In this document: positions 5,629-11,798 of the stretch, piece by piece
How positions within the stretch are numbered: position 1 is the stretch's first letter
Layout: each line of letters opens with the position of its first letter
Source of the DNA: Verrucomicrobiota bacterium
GTDB taxonomy: Bacteria; Verrucomicrobiota; Verrucomicrobiae; Chthoniobacterales; UBA10450
Assembly: GCA_005887855.1 (NCBI GenBank)
Contig: VBQB01000126.1
Span: 1 to 11,798, forward strand
DNA length: 11,798 bases
Reading direction: 5' to 3'
The notes under the pieces: model-generated
Database searches by the model: none
Told to the model about the DNA's origin: nothing
Seen by the model: the letters and a program-made list of their open reading frames with translations, nothing else
Made by a program: the position numbers and the translations under genes

Positions 5629-7606
5629 TTCTTGCTGCATCGATAACATGCTGCGCATCGATGCCGCGCTCTTTCATCACTTCGGCGCCGGGCGCACTTA
5701 GGCCGAACTCATGCAGTCCAACCACTTTTCCATCGAGACCGACGTATTGATACCAAATCTCGGGGACGCCAGCTTCGATCGCCACGCGACGCCGACATGA
5801 ATTCGGAAGGACTTCGTCGCGATATTTTTCCGATTCGCGCGCAAAGCGCTCAAAGCAGGGCATCGAGACAACGCGCACCCCGTCGCCTAGTTCCTTGGCC
5901 GCCGCGAGCGCGTGTTGCAATTCGCTGCCGCACGACATGATAATCAGATCAAGCTTGCCTTTTTCTTCCTTCGCGACGTAACCGCCGCGCAGCACTCCTT
6001 CGCGCCTCAGCTGCACGTCGATCTCGTTCAAAATCGGAACGACTTGACGCGTGAGCGCGATTAAAGTCGGGCCGTCAGTTCGCTCGACCGCCGCGACAAA
6101 TGCGCCTGCGGTCTCTTCAGGATCGGCTGGACGAATCACATCGATGTGGGGCATCAAACGAACCGAGCTCACCGTCTCAACCGGTTCATGGGTCGGGCCG
6201 TCTTCACCGACGCCAATGGAGTCGTGAGTAAAAATGTAGATGTTTGGCAAACGCGAAAGCGCGCTAAGTCGAATTGAAGCGCGACAATAGTCAGTAAAAA
6301 CCATAAACGTCGCGCCGGATGCACGGAACATTCCGTGATAAGAGATGCCGTTCAGGATGGCGCACATCCCGTGTTCGCGGATACCGAAGTGAATATTGCG
6401 CCCGCTGGGGGTGTTCCGCGTGAAATCGCCCCCGTCCTTGATGTAATTCAATGTCGATCCATGCAGATCGGCGCTGCCGCTGATCAGCAACGGCATCACT
6501 TGCGCAATTGGCTGCAAGGCTTCGCTGCCGGCCTTGCGCGTCGCGAGCCGCGCGTCTTTCGGAAACTCTGGAATTTTCGATAAAAGATCGACAGGAACTT
6601 TTCGCTCGATTCCGTTATCGAGCATTTTTGCTTTTTCGGGATTTTTCTTGCGCCACTCGTCGTAAGTTTTTTCCCAGCGATCATAGTCGGCGAGCAGTTT
6701 CTTTTTGTGCTCGGCAAAGTAATCGCGCACTTCTTGCGAGACGAAATAATGTTCGTCGGGCAAGCCGAGGCCTTTCCGCGCGGCATCGACAAATTTTGCG
6801 CCGGCTTCGCCATGTGCTTTGTGCGTTCCGGCAACTTCGGGAATGCCTTTGCCGATGAGAGTATGCGCGATGATGAATTGTGGTTTTCCGTTGTTCCGCT
6901 CTTTCGCAACGTTCAACGCATCGAGAAATTGCTGCATGTCCTCGCCATCGATTTCTTGAACGTCGAAGCCATAAGCCTCGAAGCGTTTGCCAGTATCTTC
7001 ACTTTGCGTCTCCTTCGCCGCCGCATCGAGGGTGACGGCGTTCGAATCGTAAATCAGGATCAAATTATCTAGACCGAAGTGTGCAGCGAAGGCGCTCGCT
7101 TCGGAGGCGACTCCCTCTTGCATGTCACCATCGCCCGCGAGGCAAATCACATGTTGATCCAAGATTTTATGTTCGTTCGTGTTAAAGCGCGCCGCCGCCA
7201 TTTTTGTCGCCACCGCGATGCCGACGGCGTTACCGACGCCTTGTCCCAGCGGGCCAGTGGTGCATTCCACCCCGGGAGTATCACTAAATTCCGGATGGCC
7301 CGGCGTTTTGCTGTGTAATTGACGAAAGCGTTTGATCTCCGACATCGGCAAATCGTATCCACTCAAGTGCAGCCAGGCATAGAGAAACATGCTGCCATGA
7401 CCGGCGGAGAGAACGAAATAGTCGCGGCCGATCCAGCGCGGTTTGTCGGGATTGTGTTTTAGAGCATAGCCATAGAGCACCGCGCCCATTTCGGCGCAGC
7501 CGAGAGGAAGCCCCAAGTGGCCAGATTGCGAAGCCTGTACTGCGTCCATGCACAAGCCGCGCGCTTCATCCGCTGCTCGAGAGAGGATTTCAAAATTTAA
7601 ACTCAT
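5618..7606 (-). CDS. tkt: transketolase
   Basis: A thiamine-diphosphate enzyme of the non-oxidative pentose phosphate pathway in the cytoplasm, moving two-carbon ketol units between sugar phosphates. It is full length at 662 residues. The N-terminal PP domain has SQSGHLGLPLG (26-36), LSAGHGSMFLYAWL (66-79), TTGPLGQGVGNAVG (116-129), the cofactor/Mg motif GDGDMQEG (158-165), and N189 in the DSNAVTLD segment. The Pyr domain has FGIREHGM (407-414) with the catalytic Glu411, and VGEDGPTHEPVE (466-477). The C-terminal domain contains LDLIIMSCGSELQHAL. The start is ATG at 7604-7606; no Shine-Dalgarno site is visible. The TAG stop (5618-5620) and the last three codons lie inside the right arm of the inverted-repeat element, so the extreme C-terminus may have been set by that insertion. 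It is transcribed towards dnaB and apparently monocistronic. Confidence 0.97.
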   Translation of the reverse strand: MSLNFEILSRAADEARGLCMDAVQASQSGHLGLPLGCAEMGAVLYGYALKHNPDKPRWIGRDYFVLSAGHGSMFLYAWLHLSGYDLPMSEIKRFRQLHSKTPGHPEFSDTPGVECTTGPLGQGVGNAVGIAVATKMAAARFNTNEHKILDQHVICLAGDGDMQEGVASEASAFAAHFGLDNLILIYDSNAVTLDAAAKETQSEDTGKRFEAYGFDVQEIDGEDMQQFLDALNVAKERNNGKPQFIIAHTLIGKGIPEVAGTHKAHGEAGAKFVDAARKGLGLPDEHYFVSQEVRDYFAEHKKKLLADYDRWEKTYDEWRKKNPEKAKMLDNGIERKVPVDLLSKIPEFPKDARLATRKAGSEALQPIAQVMPLLISGSADLHGSTLNYIKDGGDFTRNTPSGRNIHFGIREHGMCAILNGISYHGMFRASGATFMVFTDYCRASIRLSALSRLPNIYIFTHDSIGVGEDGPTHEPVETVSSVRLMPHIDVIRPADPEETAGAFVAAVERTDGPTLIALTRQVVPILNEIDVQLRREGVLRGGYVAKEEKGKLDLIIMSCGSELQHALAAAKELGDGVRVVSMPCFERFARESEKYRDEVLPNSCRRRVAIEAGVPEIWYQYVGLDGKVVGLHEFGLSAPGAEVMKERGIDAQHVIDAARSLG

Positions 7607-7656
7607 AAATGAAAAGAAGAATTATGGTTTCAGATTTAAGATTAAAAGTGCGAACC

Positions 7657-7686
7657 TCTATATGGCGGAACATTCGAGTTCGACAA
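7657..7686 (-). promoter_or_regulatory. possible promoter for tkt
   Basis: Read on the minus strand, TTGTCG (7681-7686) is followed after 18 bp by TATAGA (7657-7662). Both boxes match the sigma-70 consensus only partly. The position, about 50 bp before the tkt ATG, is suitable. It is the best candidate in the 143-bp divergent gap, which also serves the gene at 7750, but the evidence is weak. Confidence 0.3.
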
Positions 7687-7749
7687 TTCATTTTCCGTCA
7701 ACGAAGTGTCGCACCCTGATAAATTCGAAACCGAAAATGTGCAATCCTG

Positions 7750-8952
7750 ATGAATCCGCCATCACTCCTCCAAATCGTCGAGCGGTTTGAAAGTCTTGCG
7801 GGCAAGTTGCCTTCCAGGATTCAAAAGCCGGTTCTCAGCGAGCTTACGCCGCTGAAGCAATTGTTTCTTCAACAGCGGCCACCGCGTTTTCTTTTCTGCG
7901 GCTCAACTAAGATATTGTTGAGAGAACTTATCGACACGCTCTTTTTCTCGGCCTACTCCGCTCAGGCAAGCGATGTTCTTTTGGCCATTCCTCGTTGGCG
8001 CGACTTCAGCGTGCCTGAGCGGGGAACCATCTCGATTCTCGATGCCCGCCCTGCTGATGATTCGGCTGCCGTTCAGGTCCAACACGAACTCAGCCATCAA
8101 GCCGCCGATATCATCTTTTTGCTCAACGATGGCCAAATTGCACATGAAGCGGAGAAGCGCGACTTGGATGATTTAATCAGGTATCTTGCGTGGAACAAAG
8201 CGGACGGAAGGGGTCCAAAAGTAATCGGAATCATCATTCCGCCGCCGGGACAGGCAATCGCGTTCGATGAGATGAATCTATCCATATCCAGGCTGCAATT
8301 AGAGCTGCGATCAAATCTCGCGATACGCGAGCACTTATTGGACGTGCTGAGCCTGCCTTCGCCGGACTGTGATGGCGCACTCGAAATCCCCCAACCGGAA
8401 GCGCAAAGGCTGATGTCTATCCTGACGCGTGAGGTGCCGAATGAAGCACGGATGGAGATGATTAGAATCTCGCGAAATCGCCAAGCGCAGCATCAGGTCG
8501 CGCAGGTGCTAGTAAAATCTACCACGGCCATCTGTGCCGCCGTTGGCGCACAACCGATCCCGCTCGCCGATCTGCCGATTCTGACCGGATTGCAGCTGAT
8601 GATGATTTCCGGAATCATGTATGTAAGCGGGCGTGAGCGCAGCTTGCGCGCCGCGACAGAATTTATCGGCGCCCTAGGTGCCAATGTTGGTGCAGCGGTG
8701 CTTCTGCGCGAAGGCACTCGCGCGATCCTGAAATTCTTTCCTGGTTGGGGAAACGTCGTCTGCGGCCTGGTGGCAGGTTCAGCGACGTACGCGATTGGAC
8801 GCGCCGCTACCGCATTTTTCATCGAAGGGGTTTCGTTAAAGGATGCGCGACGAACGTATCTCACTAGCCGCAAAAAACGGGCACGCCTGGCTTTAGCGGT
8901 CGCGAACAACGGAGCTCGGGCTGAGAGAATGATCGCGCCGCCTCCCCAATGA
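7750..8952 (+). CDS. DUF697/YcjF-like membrane protein with degenerate GTPase-like N-terminal domain
   Basis: A 400-residue protein. Residues about 250-360 look like a DUF697 domain (the C-terminal module of YcjF-type and GTPase-associated proteins). This part has a VKSTTAICAAVGAQPIPLADLPI hairpin-like hydrophobic segment (255-277), then LQLMMISGIMYVSG, then FFPGWGNVVCGLVAGSATYAIGRAA (329-353), giving two to three likely membrane-inserted segments. The N-terminal part (45-165) has the strand pattern of a small GTPase: FLFCGSTK (47-54), ISILDARPADD (95-104), ADIIFLLNDG (119-128), KVIGIIIPPPG (157-167). It lacks a P-loop GK[ST], a DxxG switch and an NKxD motif, so it is unlikely to bind GTP conventionally. 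The function is unknown; a role at the membrane is inferred. The start is ATG 7750, with no clear Shine-Dalgarno site. It is divergent from tkt and 116 nt upstream of the rsmA fusion gene. Confidence 0.7.
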   Translation: MNPPSLLQIVERFESLAGKLPSRIQKPVLSELTPLKQLFLQQRPPRFLFCGSTKILLRELIDTLFFSAYSAQASDVLLAIPRWRDFSVPERGTISILDARPADDSAAVQVQHELSHQAADIIFLLNDGQIAHEAEKRDLDDLIRYLAWNKADGRGPKVIGIIIPPPGQAIAFDEMNLSISRLQLELRSNLAIREHLLDVLSLPSPDCDGALEIPQPEAQRLMSILTREVPNEARMEMIRISRNRQAQHQVAQVLVKSTTAICAAVGAQPIPLADLPILTGLQLMMISGIMYVSGRERSLRAATEFIGALGANVGAAVLLREGTRAILKFFPGWGNVVCGLVAGSATYAIGRAATAFFIEGVSLKDARRTYLTSRKKRARLALAVANNGARAERMIAPPPQ

Positions 8953-8972
8953 GCATTGGCCTTTGAATAACT

Positions 8973-9026
8973 TGTGAATAAGATCGGCCGTCCGCCCTAT
9001 TTTGTTCACAGGAACTTGTGAACAAA
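8973..9026. promoter_or_regulatory. 10-bp palindrome plus DnaA-box-like 9-mers upstream of rsmA
   Basis: TTTGTTCACA (9001-9010) and TGTGAACAAA (9017-9026) form a perfect 10-bp inverted repeat with a 6-nt spacer. The element AACTTGTGAA occurs at 8969-8978 and again at 9013-9022, 44 bp apart. Read as 9-mers, TGTGAATAA (8973-8981) is the complement of TTATTCACA, one mismatch from the DnaA-box consensus TTATCCACA. The palindrome arms contain TTGTTCACA, two mismatches from it. The site lies 43-96 bp before the likely rsmA start and could be an operator or DnaA-binding region. The binding protein is not known. Confidence 0.45.
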
Positions 9027-9068
9027 CGTCCAAATTTCAGCGGACTTACGAGGCGCTTGTTTGTTTTT

Positions 9069-10409
9069 ATGAAGCTCTCCGAGATAAGAGCGACGCTTCA
9101 GGAAATACATGTTTCACCAATCAAGACTCTCGGCCAAAATTTTCTGCACGATCAAAATCTGGCGCGATGGATTGTCGATCAAGCGCAGATAACTCGGGGC
9201 GATTATGTAGTGGAAATCGGACCTGGACTGGGCGCCCTAACGAAATTGGCGCTTGAGAAGGGGGCACGCGTTTTCGCGATCGAAAAGGACACGCGTCTCG
9301 CTAATTTTTTGCGCGAGCGCCTGAGTCATCCGCGACTTGAAGTGCTAAATACAGACGCGCTGAAATTCGATGCGCAGGTTCTTTTCTCGCAGCGACGAGT
9401 GAAACTGCTCGGAAATCTTCCCTACAACATTTCGAGTGCACTGCTCTTAAAGTTCCTGGAGTATCCAAGTCCTATCTCCTTATGGTTATTTACATTACAA
9501 AAGGAGATGGCATTACGTCTTTCAGCTTCTCCGTCCACTCATGACTATGGATCGCTGACGCTGCATGTACAATTGCACCATCGCGTAGAATATCTGCGGA
9601 CGATTCGCGCAAGCGTTTTTCTCCCACAACCCGACGTCGATTCCGCTCTTGTACGAATCTCGCCGCGAGATCCGCTTAACCTACCCGAGCGTGATGATGA
9701 GCTGCTTACGAAGTTAATTCGACGCGGCTTTTCCCAGAGAAGAAAGCAGTTACAAAAATTGCTTCGCGCGGATGTCGGCGATTGGAATAGCGCCGCCGCG
9801 AGGCTAGGCTTCAATCCCAAAGCTCGAGCGGAGGAGCTATCGCTCATTCAGTGGATTGGCTTAGCGAATTACGTCGCGCCGCCTGCCCGCCCGGACGCTC
9901 GCGCGATCGAGGAAGAACGCTTCCCGGTGGTGGATAAAACGGATCGGATTTTTCGATATGCTCCGCGCTCCCAGGTGCATGGGGATAACTTACGCCATCG
10001 CGCCGTCCACATCCTGGTTTTCAACGAAGCAGGGAAGGTTTATTTGCAACAACGCTCTCGCTGGAAAGATCGACATCCTCTCAAGTGGGACTCGAGTGCT
10101 GCCGGTCACGTCAGCGCCGAGGAAAGTTATGACGAAACGGCGCGGCGCGAGTTACAGGAAGAGCTGGGCGTGGGTCTTTCTCTTGAAAGGATCCTCAAGG
10201 TTCCTGCCTCGGCGCGAACGGACCAGGAGTTCATCTGGCTTTACCGGGGAGAACTCCACGGCACTCTCAGACCCAGCCCAATCGAAATCGAGAGCGGTGC
10301 TTTTTTCTTCCCCGCTGTCATCGATGGTTGGATCGCGGCGCGACCGGAGGATTTCGCGCCTGGGTTCGTAGTATGCTGGAAAGCATATCGCAAAAAAAAG
10401 CGCGCCTAA
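9069..10409 (+). CDS. rsmA: fused 16S rRNA dimethyladenosine transferase RsmA (KsgA) - Nudix hydrolase
   Basis: The N-terminal half (about 1-270 of 446) is RsmA/KsgA, which uses SAM to dimethylate the two adjacent adenines in the 3'-terminal hairpin of 16S rRNA during small-subunit maturation. Its motifs are KTLGQNFLHDQNLARW (19-34), SAM motif I EIGPGLGALT (49-58), acidic motif II AIEKD (70-74), catalytic NLPYNIS (116-122), and the C-terminal GFSQRRKQLQKLL (220-232). After a short linker, residues about 283-446 form a Nudix domain of the YfcD/IDI-like type (FPVVDKTDRIFRYAPRSQVHG, HRAVHILVFN). It has a complete Nudix box, G346-x5-E352-x7-R360-E-L-x-E-E-x-G-V368, so pyrophosphohydrolase activity is plausible; the substrate is unknown. 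The start is ATG 9069, matching usual RsmA N-termini. A GTG at 9018 lies inside the palindrome and is rejected. No frame break separates the domains. Confidence 0.92.
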   Translation: MKLSEIRATLQEIHVSPIKTLGQNFLHDQNLARWIVDQAQITRGDYVVEIGPGLGALTKLALEKGARVFAIEKDTRLANFLRERLSHPRLEVLNTDALKFDAQVLFSQRRVKLLGNLPYNISSALLLKFLEYPSPISLWLFTLQKEMALRLSASPSTHDYGSLTLHVQLHHRVEYLRTIRASVFLPQPDVDSALVRISPRDPLNLPERDDELLTKLIRRGFSQRRKQLQKLLRADVGDWNSAAARLGFNPKARAEELSLIQWIGLANYVAPPARPDARAIEEERFPVVDKTDRIFRYAPRSQVHGDNLRHRAVHILVFNEAGKVYLQQRSRWKDRHPLKWDSSAAGHVSAEESYDETARRELQEELGVGLSLERILKVPASARTDQEFIWLYRGELHGTLRPSPIEIESGAFFFPAVIDGWIAARPEDFAPGFVVCWKAYRKKKRA

Positions 10410-10419
10410 TCCAATACTG

Positions 10420-10659
10420 TCATTTAAAACCGACAAATCTGCGCTGAGGCAAACGGCGGACGACCGTGCGCCTGAACTTCCGCGCGGCTCGTCTCGCTGC
10501 TTCCTTTCCCCCGTAGATGCTGTCGCTAAACATCTTTGTCACCATTTGGGTCCCGCGCAAAAAATGCACCTGAAAGCCGTGCGTCTGTTTCTTGGCGCGA
10601 GCTTTGGTGTCGATGCGGCGGATATTCGCTTCCGAATCAGGGTTAGGGCGTCTTCGCAT
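10420..10659 (-). CDS. small AP2-like DNA-binding domain protein
   Basis: A 79-residue, strongly basic protein. Residues about 24-66 match the pattern of bacterial AP2 domains: a three-stranded sheet with a GFQVHFLRG strand (28-36), a second strand, the characteristic KMFSDSIYGGKEAARRAA segment (42-59), and a closing helix KFRRTVVRRL. AP2 domains bind DNA, so a role as a small regulator or nucleoid-type protein is inferred; the target is unknown. The ATG at 10657-10659 has no clear Shine-Dalgarno site. The gene converges on rsmA with only 10 nt between stops. It follows the YkuD-like gene on the same strand after a 41-nt gap, so the two may be co-transcribed. Confidence 0.7.
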   Translation of the reverse strand: MRRRPNPDSEANIRRIDTKARAKKQTHGFQVHFLRGTQMVTKMFSDSIYGGKEAARRAARKFRRTVVRRLPQRRFVGFK

Positions 10660-10700
10660 AAGGATCAGTTAACGAGAAGCTAACTAAACAATAGGAGGAA

Positions 10701-11477
10701 TCAATGAGTCACAGTCGAGTCACCGCCGCGGTCGAAGTTTTTTGGAGACGGCAGGTTCCAAGATTGCCATTTTCTATCGTATTCCGACATAGGGAGTAAT
10801 GCATAACAAGGATGCCGCTTTGCTCTCAGCCACGTTATCAACTTTACGAGGTTCACTTCCGCCATAGTCGTGCAGCCAGTCGTCGGCCGATTTACACCGC
10901 GCCGAATATGGAAGAAAATTGCACTGCCCGCGCCCGGAATCGGTGGATCGGAATTGTGCCGAATTTCAACGAGCCAGTGATACGCGAAATCACCCGAACG
11001 CATTTTTTCGTGTGTGTAATTGTCCGGGGGATTCTTCGGATCGATCACGGCATGGCGATTATAATTTGGTGACCGCGGATCGTCGCTCCAAACATCTGCC
11101 TCGGTTACACGGTGATAAGGGTAATCGGCCCCAGGCGGCAAACTCGAGTCGTATCCAAAGACTTCGCCGATTTCGAAAACTCCAGCCGGGGCTCGTCCAT
11201 CCCGCTCTTTCTTTTGAAGACCCGGCTCGTTCTGCCCGGCGACACCCGTTCCCCACGCAATCCCGTTTTTTCCAAACAACACCGGGAAAGATCCAGCCAC
11301 GGGCGCCCAATCGCCGCCGCGCGACCGTTCGAACAATCGTAGCTCTCCGCGCATCGAATCCCATGTCGGCGCGATGCCGAGGATGAGCTGCGTGCAATCA
11401 TCCGGAACTCCGTCGGCGTAAGCGTCGCTTCCCAGCAACATTAGCGGGAAGACCAATAAGCAGCGCAAGATGAACAT
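10701..11477 (-). CDS. secreted YkuD-type L,D-transpeptidase-like protein
   Basis: A 258-residue protein with a Sec signal peptide (hydrophobic MFILRCLLVFPLMLLG, likely cleavage after AYA at 21), so it acts outside the cytoplasm. The YkuD fold signature is present: DGRAPAGVFEIG (93-104) corresponds to the family's K/R-T/A-P-x-G-x-F segment. GSAIFFHIRRG (184-194) supplies the conserved His190, and PTTGCTTM (198-205) supplies the probable nucleophile Cys202. L,D-transpeptidases form 3-3 crosslinks or anchor proteins to peptidoglycan. This subgroup, with TTGCT instead of SHGC, is less well characterised, so the substrate is uncertain. There is no separate LysM or peptidoglycan-binding domain. 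It lies upstream of the AP2 gene on the same strand. Confidence 0.78.
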   Translation of the reverse strand: MFILRCLLVFPLMLLGSDAYADGVPDDCTQLILGIAPTWDSMRGELRLFERSRGGDWAPVAGSFPVLFGKNGIAWGTGVAGQNEPGLQKKERDGRAPAGVFEIGEVFGYDSSLPPGADYPYHRVTEADVWSDDPRSPNYNRHAVIDPKNPPDNYTHEKMRSGDFAYHWLVEIRHNSDPPIPGAGSAIFFHIRRGVNRPTTGCTTMAEVNLVKLITWLRAKRHPCYALLPMSEYDRKWQSWNLPSPKNFDRGGDSTVTH

Positions 11478-11586
11478 AAGGATTCCCAGAACTAGATGCG
11501 AGTTGAGTTAATTTGGTGCAAGCGGTTTTCACGGGCATTTCACACCTAAGCCGCGAGATCTGCCGCTTCCTTTTCAGGAGGATCTC
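11478..11586 (+). other. intergenic segment with possible structured transcript
   Basis: No gene of convincing length is present. On the plus strand it contains GCGGTTT (11522-11528), AAGCCGC (11548-11554) and the pair CGAGATC (11554-11560) / GATCTCG (11581-11587) around a 20-nt loop that includes AGGAGG (11576-11581). It leads directly into the terminator hairpin. It could be a short non-coding RNA or a leader-like structure. The evidence is structural only. Confidence 0.25.
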
Positions 11587-11625
11587 GAAACCGCAGGAAC
11601 GAGAATGTTCCCGCGGTTTCTTTTT
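11587..11625 (+). terminator. intrinsic terminator (plus-strand orientation)
   Basis: Stem GAAACCGC-A-GGAAC (11587-11600) pairs with GTTCC-C-GCGGTTTC (11607-11620) around the loop GAGAAT. There is one A/C mismatch, and the hairpin is followed by TTTTT (11621-11625). It is efficient-looking for plus-strand transcripts. On the minus strand the hairpin also forms, but the following U-run is poor, so it may only weakly end the transporter gene at 11647. Confidence 0.75.
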
Positions 11626-11646
11626 AGTGCGAGGCTAAACCTTCCA

Positions 11647-11798
11647 TTACTTCTGCGCGGTTTCTATGGCAGCGGTGTCGGCAGCAAGATATTTCACGCC
11701 GAGGAGCCAAATCACGCCGGAGGTGAAAATTATTCCAGATACAAACAGAAACGCCACATGCATGTTTGTGTGACCGCCGATGTAACCAAGCAGCCAGA
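11647..11798 (-). CDS. C-terminal end of a membrane transporter, probably MFS (partial)
   Basis: The minus-strand frame from the window edge to TAA at 11647-11649 encodes 49 residues. It begins WLLGYIGGHTNMHVAFLFVS and contains one or two hydrophobic stretches (about AFLFVSGIIFTSGVIWLLGV), then a soluble tail KYLAADTAAIETAQK. A last transmembrane helix followed by a YLxxDT tail is typical of the end of major facilitator superfamily transporters. The G-Y-I-G-G-H-T-N segment before it is also in keeping. Only the end is visible, so substrate and family subgroup cannot be given. Confidence 0.65.
   Translation of the reverse strand, partial: WLLGYIGGHTNMHVAFLFVSGIIFTSGVIWLLGVKYLAADTAAIETAQK

Noticed and set aside
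9018..9068. GTG at 9018 as start of the RsmA-Nudix gene
   Set aside because: It lies inside the right arm of the 10-bp palindrome, has no ribosome binding site, and adds 17 residues that do not resemble RsmA. The ATG at 9069 gives a typical RsmA N-terminus.
1..11798. tRNA, rRNA, CRISPR array, prophage or insertion sequence transposase
   Set aside because: No cloverleaf-like segment, regularly spaced repeats, or transposase/integrase frames were seen on either strand.

Overview
The window looks like bacterial chromosome from a soil-type Verrucomicrobiota (Chthoniobacterales / Spartobacteria-like). That placement is an inference. It rests on the moderately GC-rich sequence, the scarcity of clear Shine-Dalgarno sites in front of housekeeping genes, a small secreted-protein family at the left end, a palindrome-rich intergenic repeat, and the general style of the proteins. 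No rRNA or other phylogenetic marker beyond protein families is present to prove it.

Layout. Positions 1-1713 (+) hold an array of small secreted proteins of unknown function: an intact 155-residue protein, an intact 180-residue protein, and a tandem copy of the latter broken by a 61-nt internal deletion. A gene-poor gap (1714-1975) leads to a cyclopropane-fatty-acid-synthase-like methyltransferase (1976-3301, +). A good sigma-70-type promoter (3353-3380) then precedes a two-gene operon, rplI-dnaB (3435-5471, +), encoding ribosomal protein L9 and the replicative helicase. A full-length transketolase (5618-7606, -) converges on dnaB. The two are separated by a 157-bp inverted-repeat element with nested hairpins, whose right arm includes the tkt stop codon.

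Positions 7750-8952 (+) encode a DUF697-type membrane-associated protein whose N-terminal GTPase-like domain appears to have lost its nucleotide-binding motifs. After a palindrome with DnaA-box-like 9-mers comes a fused RsmA(KsgA)-Nudix protein (9069-10409, +). The right part is on the minus strand: a small AP2-domain DNA-binding protein (10420-10659), a secreted YkuD-type L,D-transpeptidase-like protein (10701-11477), and the C-terminal end of a membrane transporter, probably MFS (11647-11798). A strong plus-strand hairpin terminator at 11587-11625 has no obvious plus-strand gene feeding it.

Most genes are core housekeeping: replication, ribosome, pentose phosphate pathway, rRNA methylation, membrane lipid and cell wall. 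The unusual items are the RsmA-Nudix fusion, the modular palindromic element embedded in the tkt end, the degenerate GTPase/DUF697 protein, the DnaA-box-like palindrome, the orphan terminator region, and the decaying tandem secreted-protein array. I do not see a clearly new multi-gene defence, mobile or biosynthetic system here.
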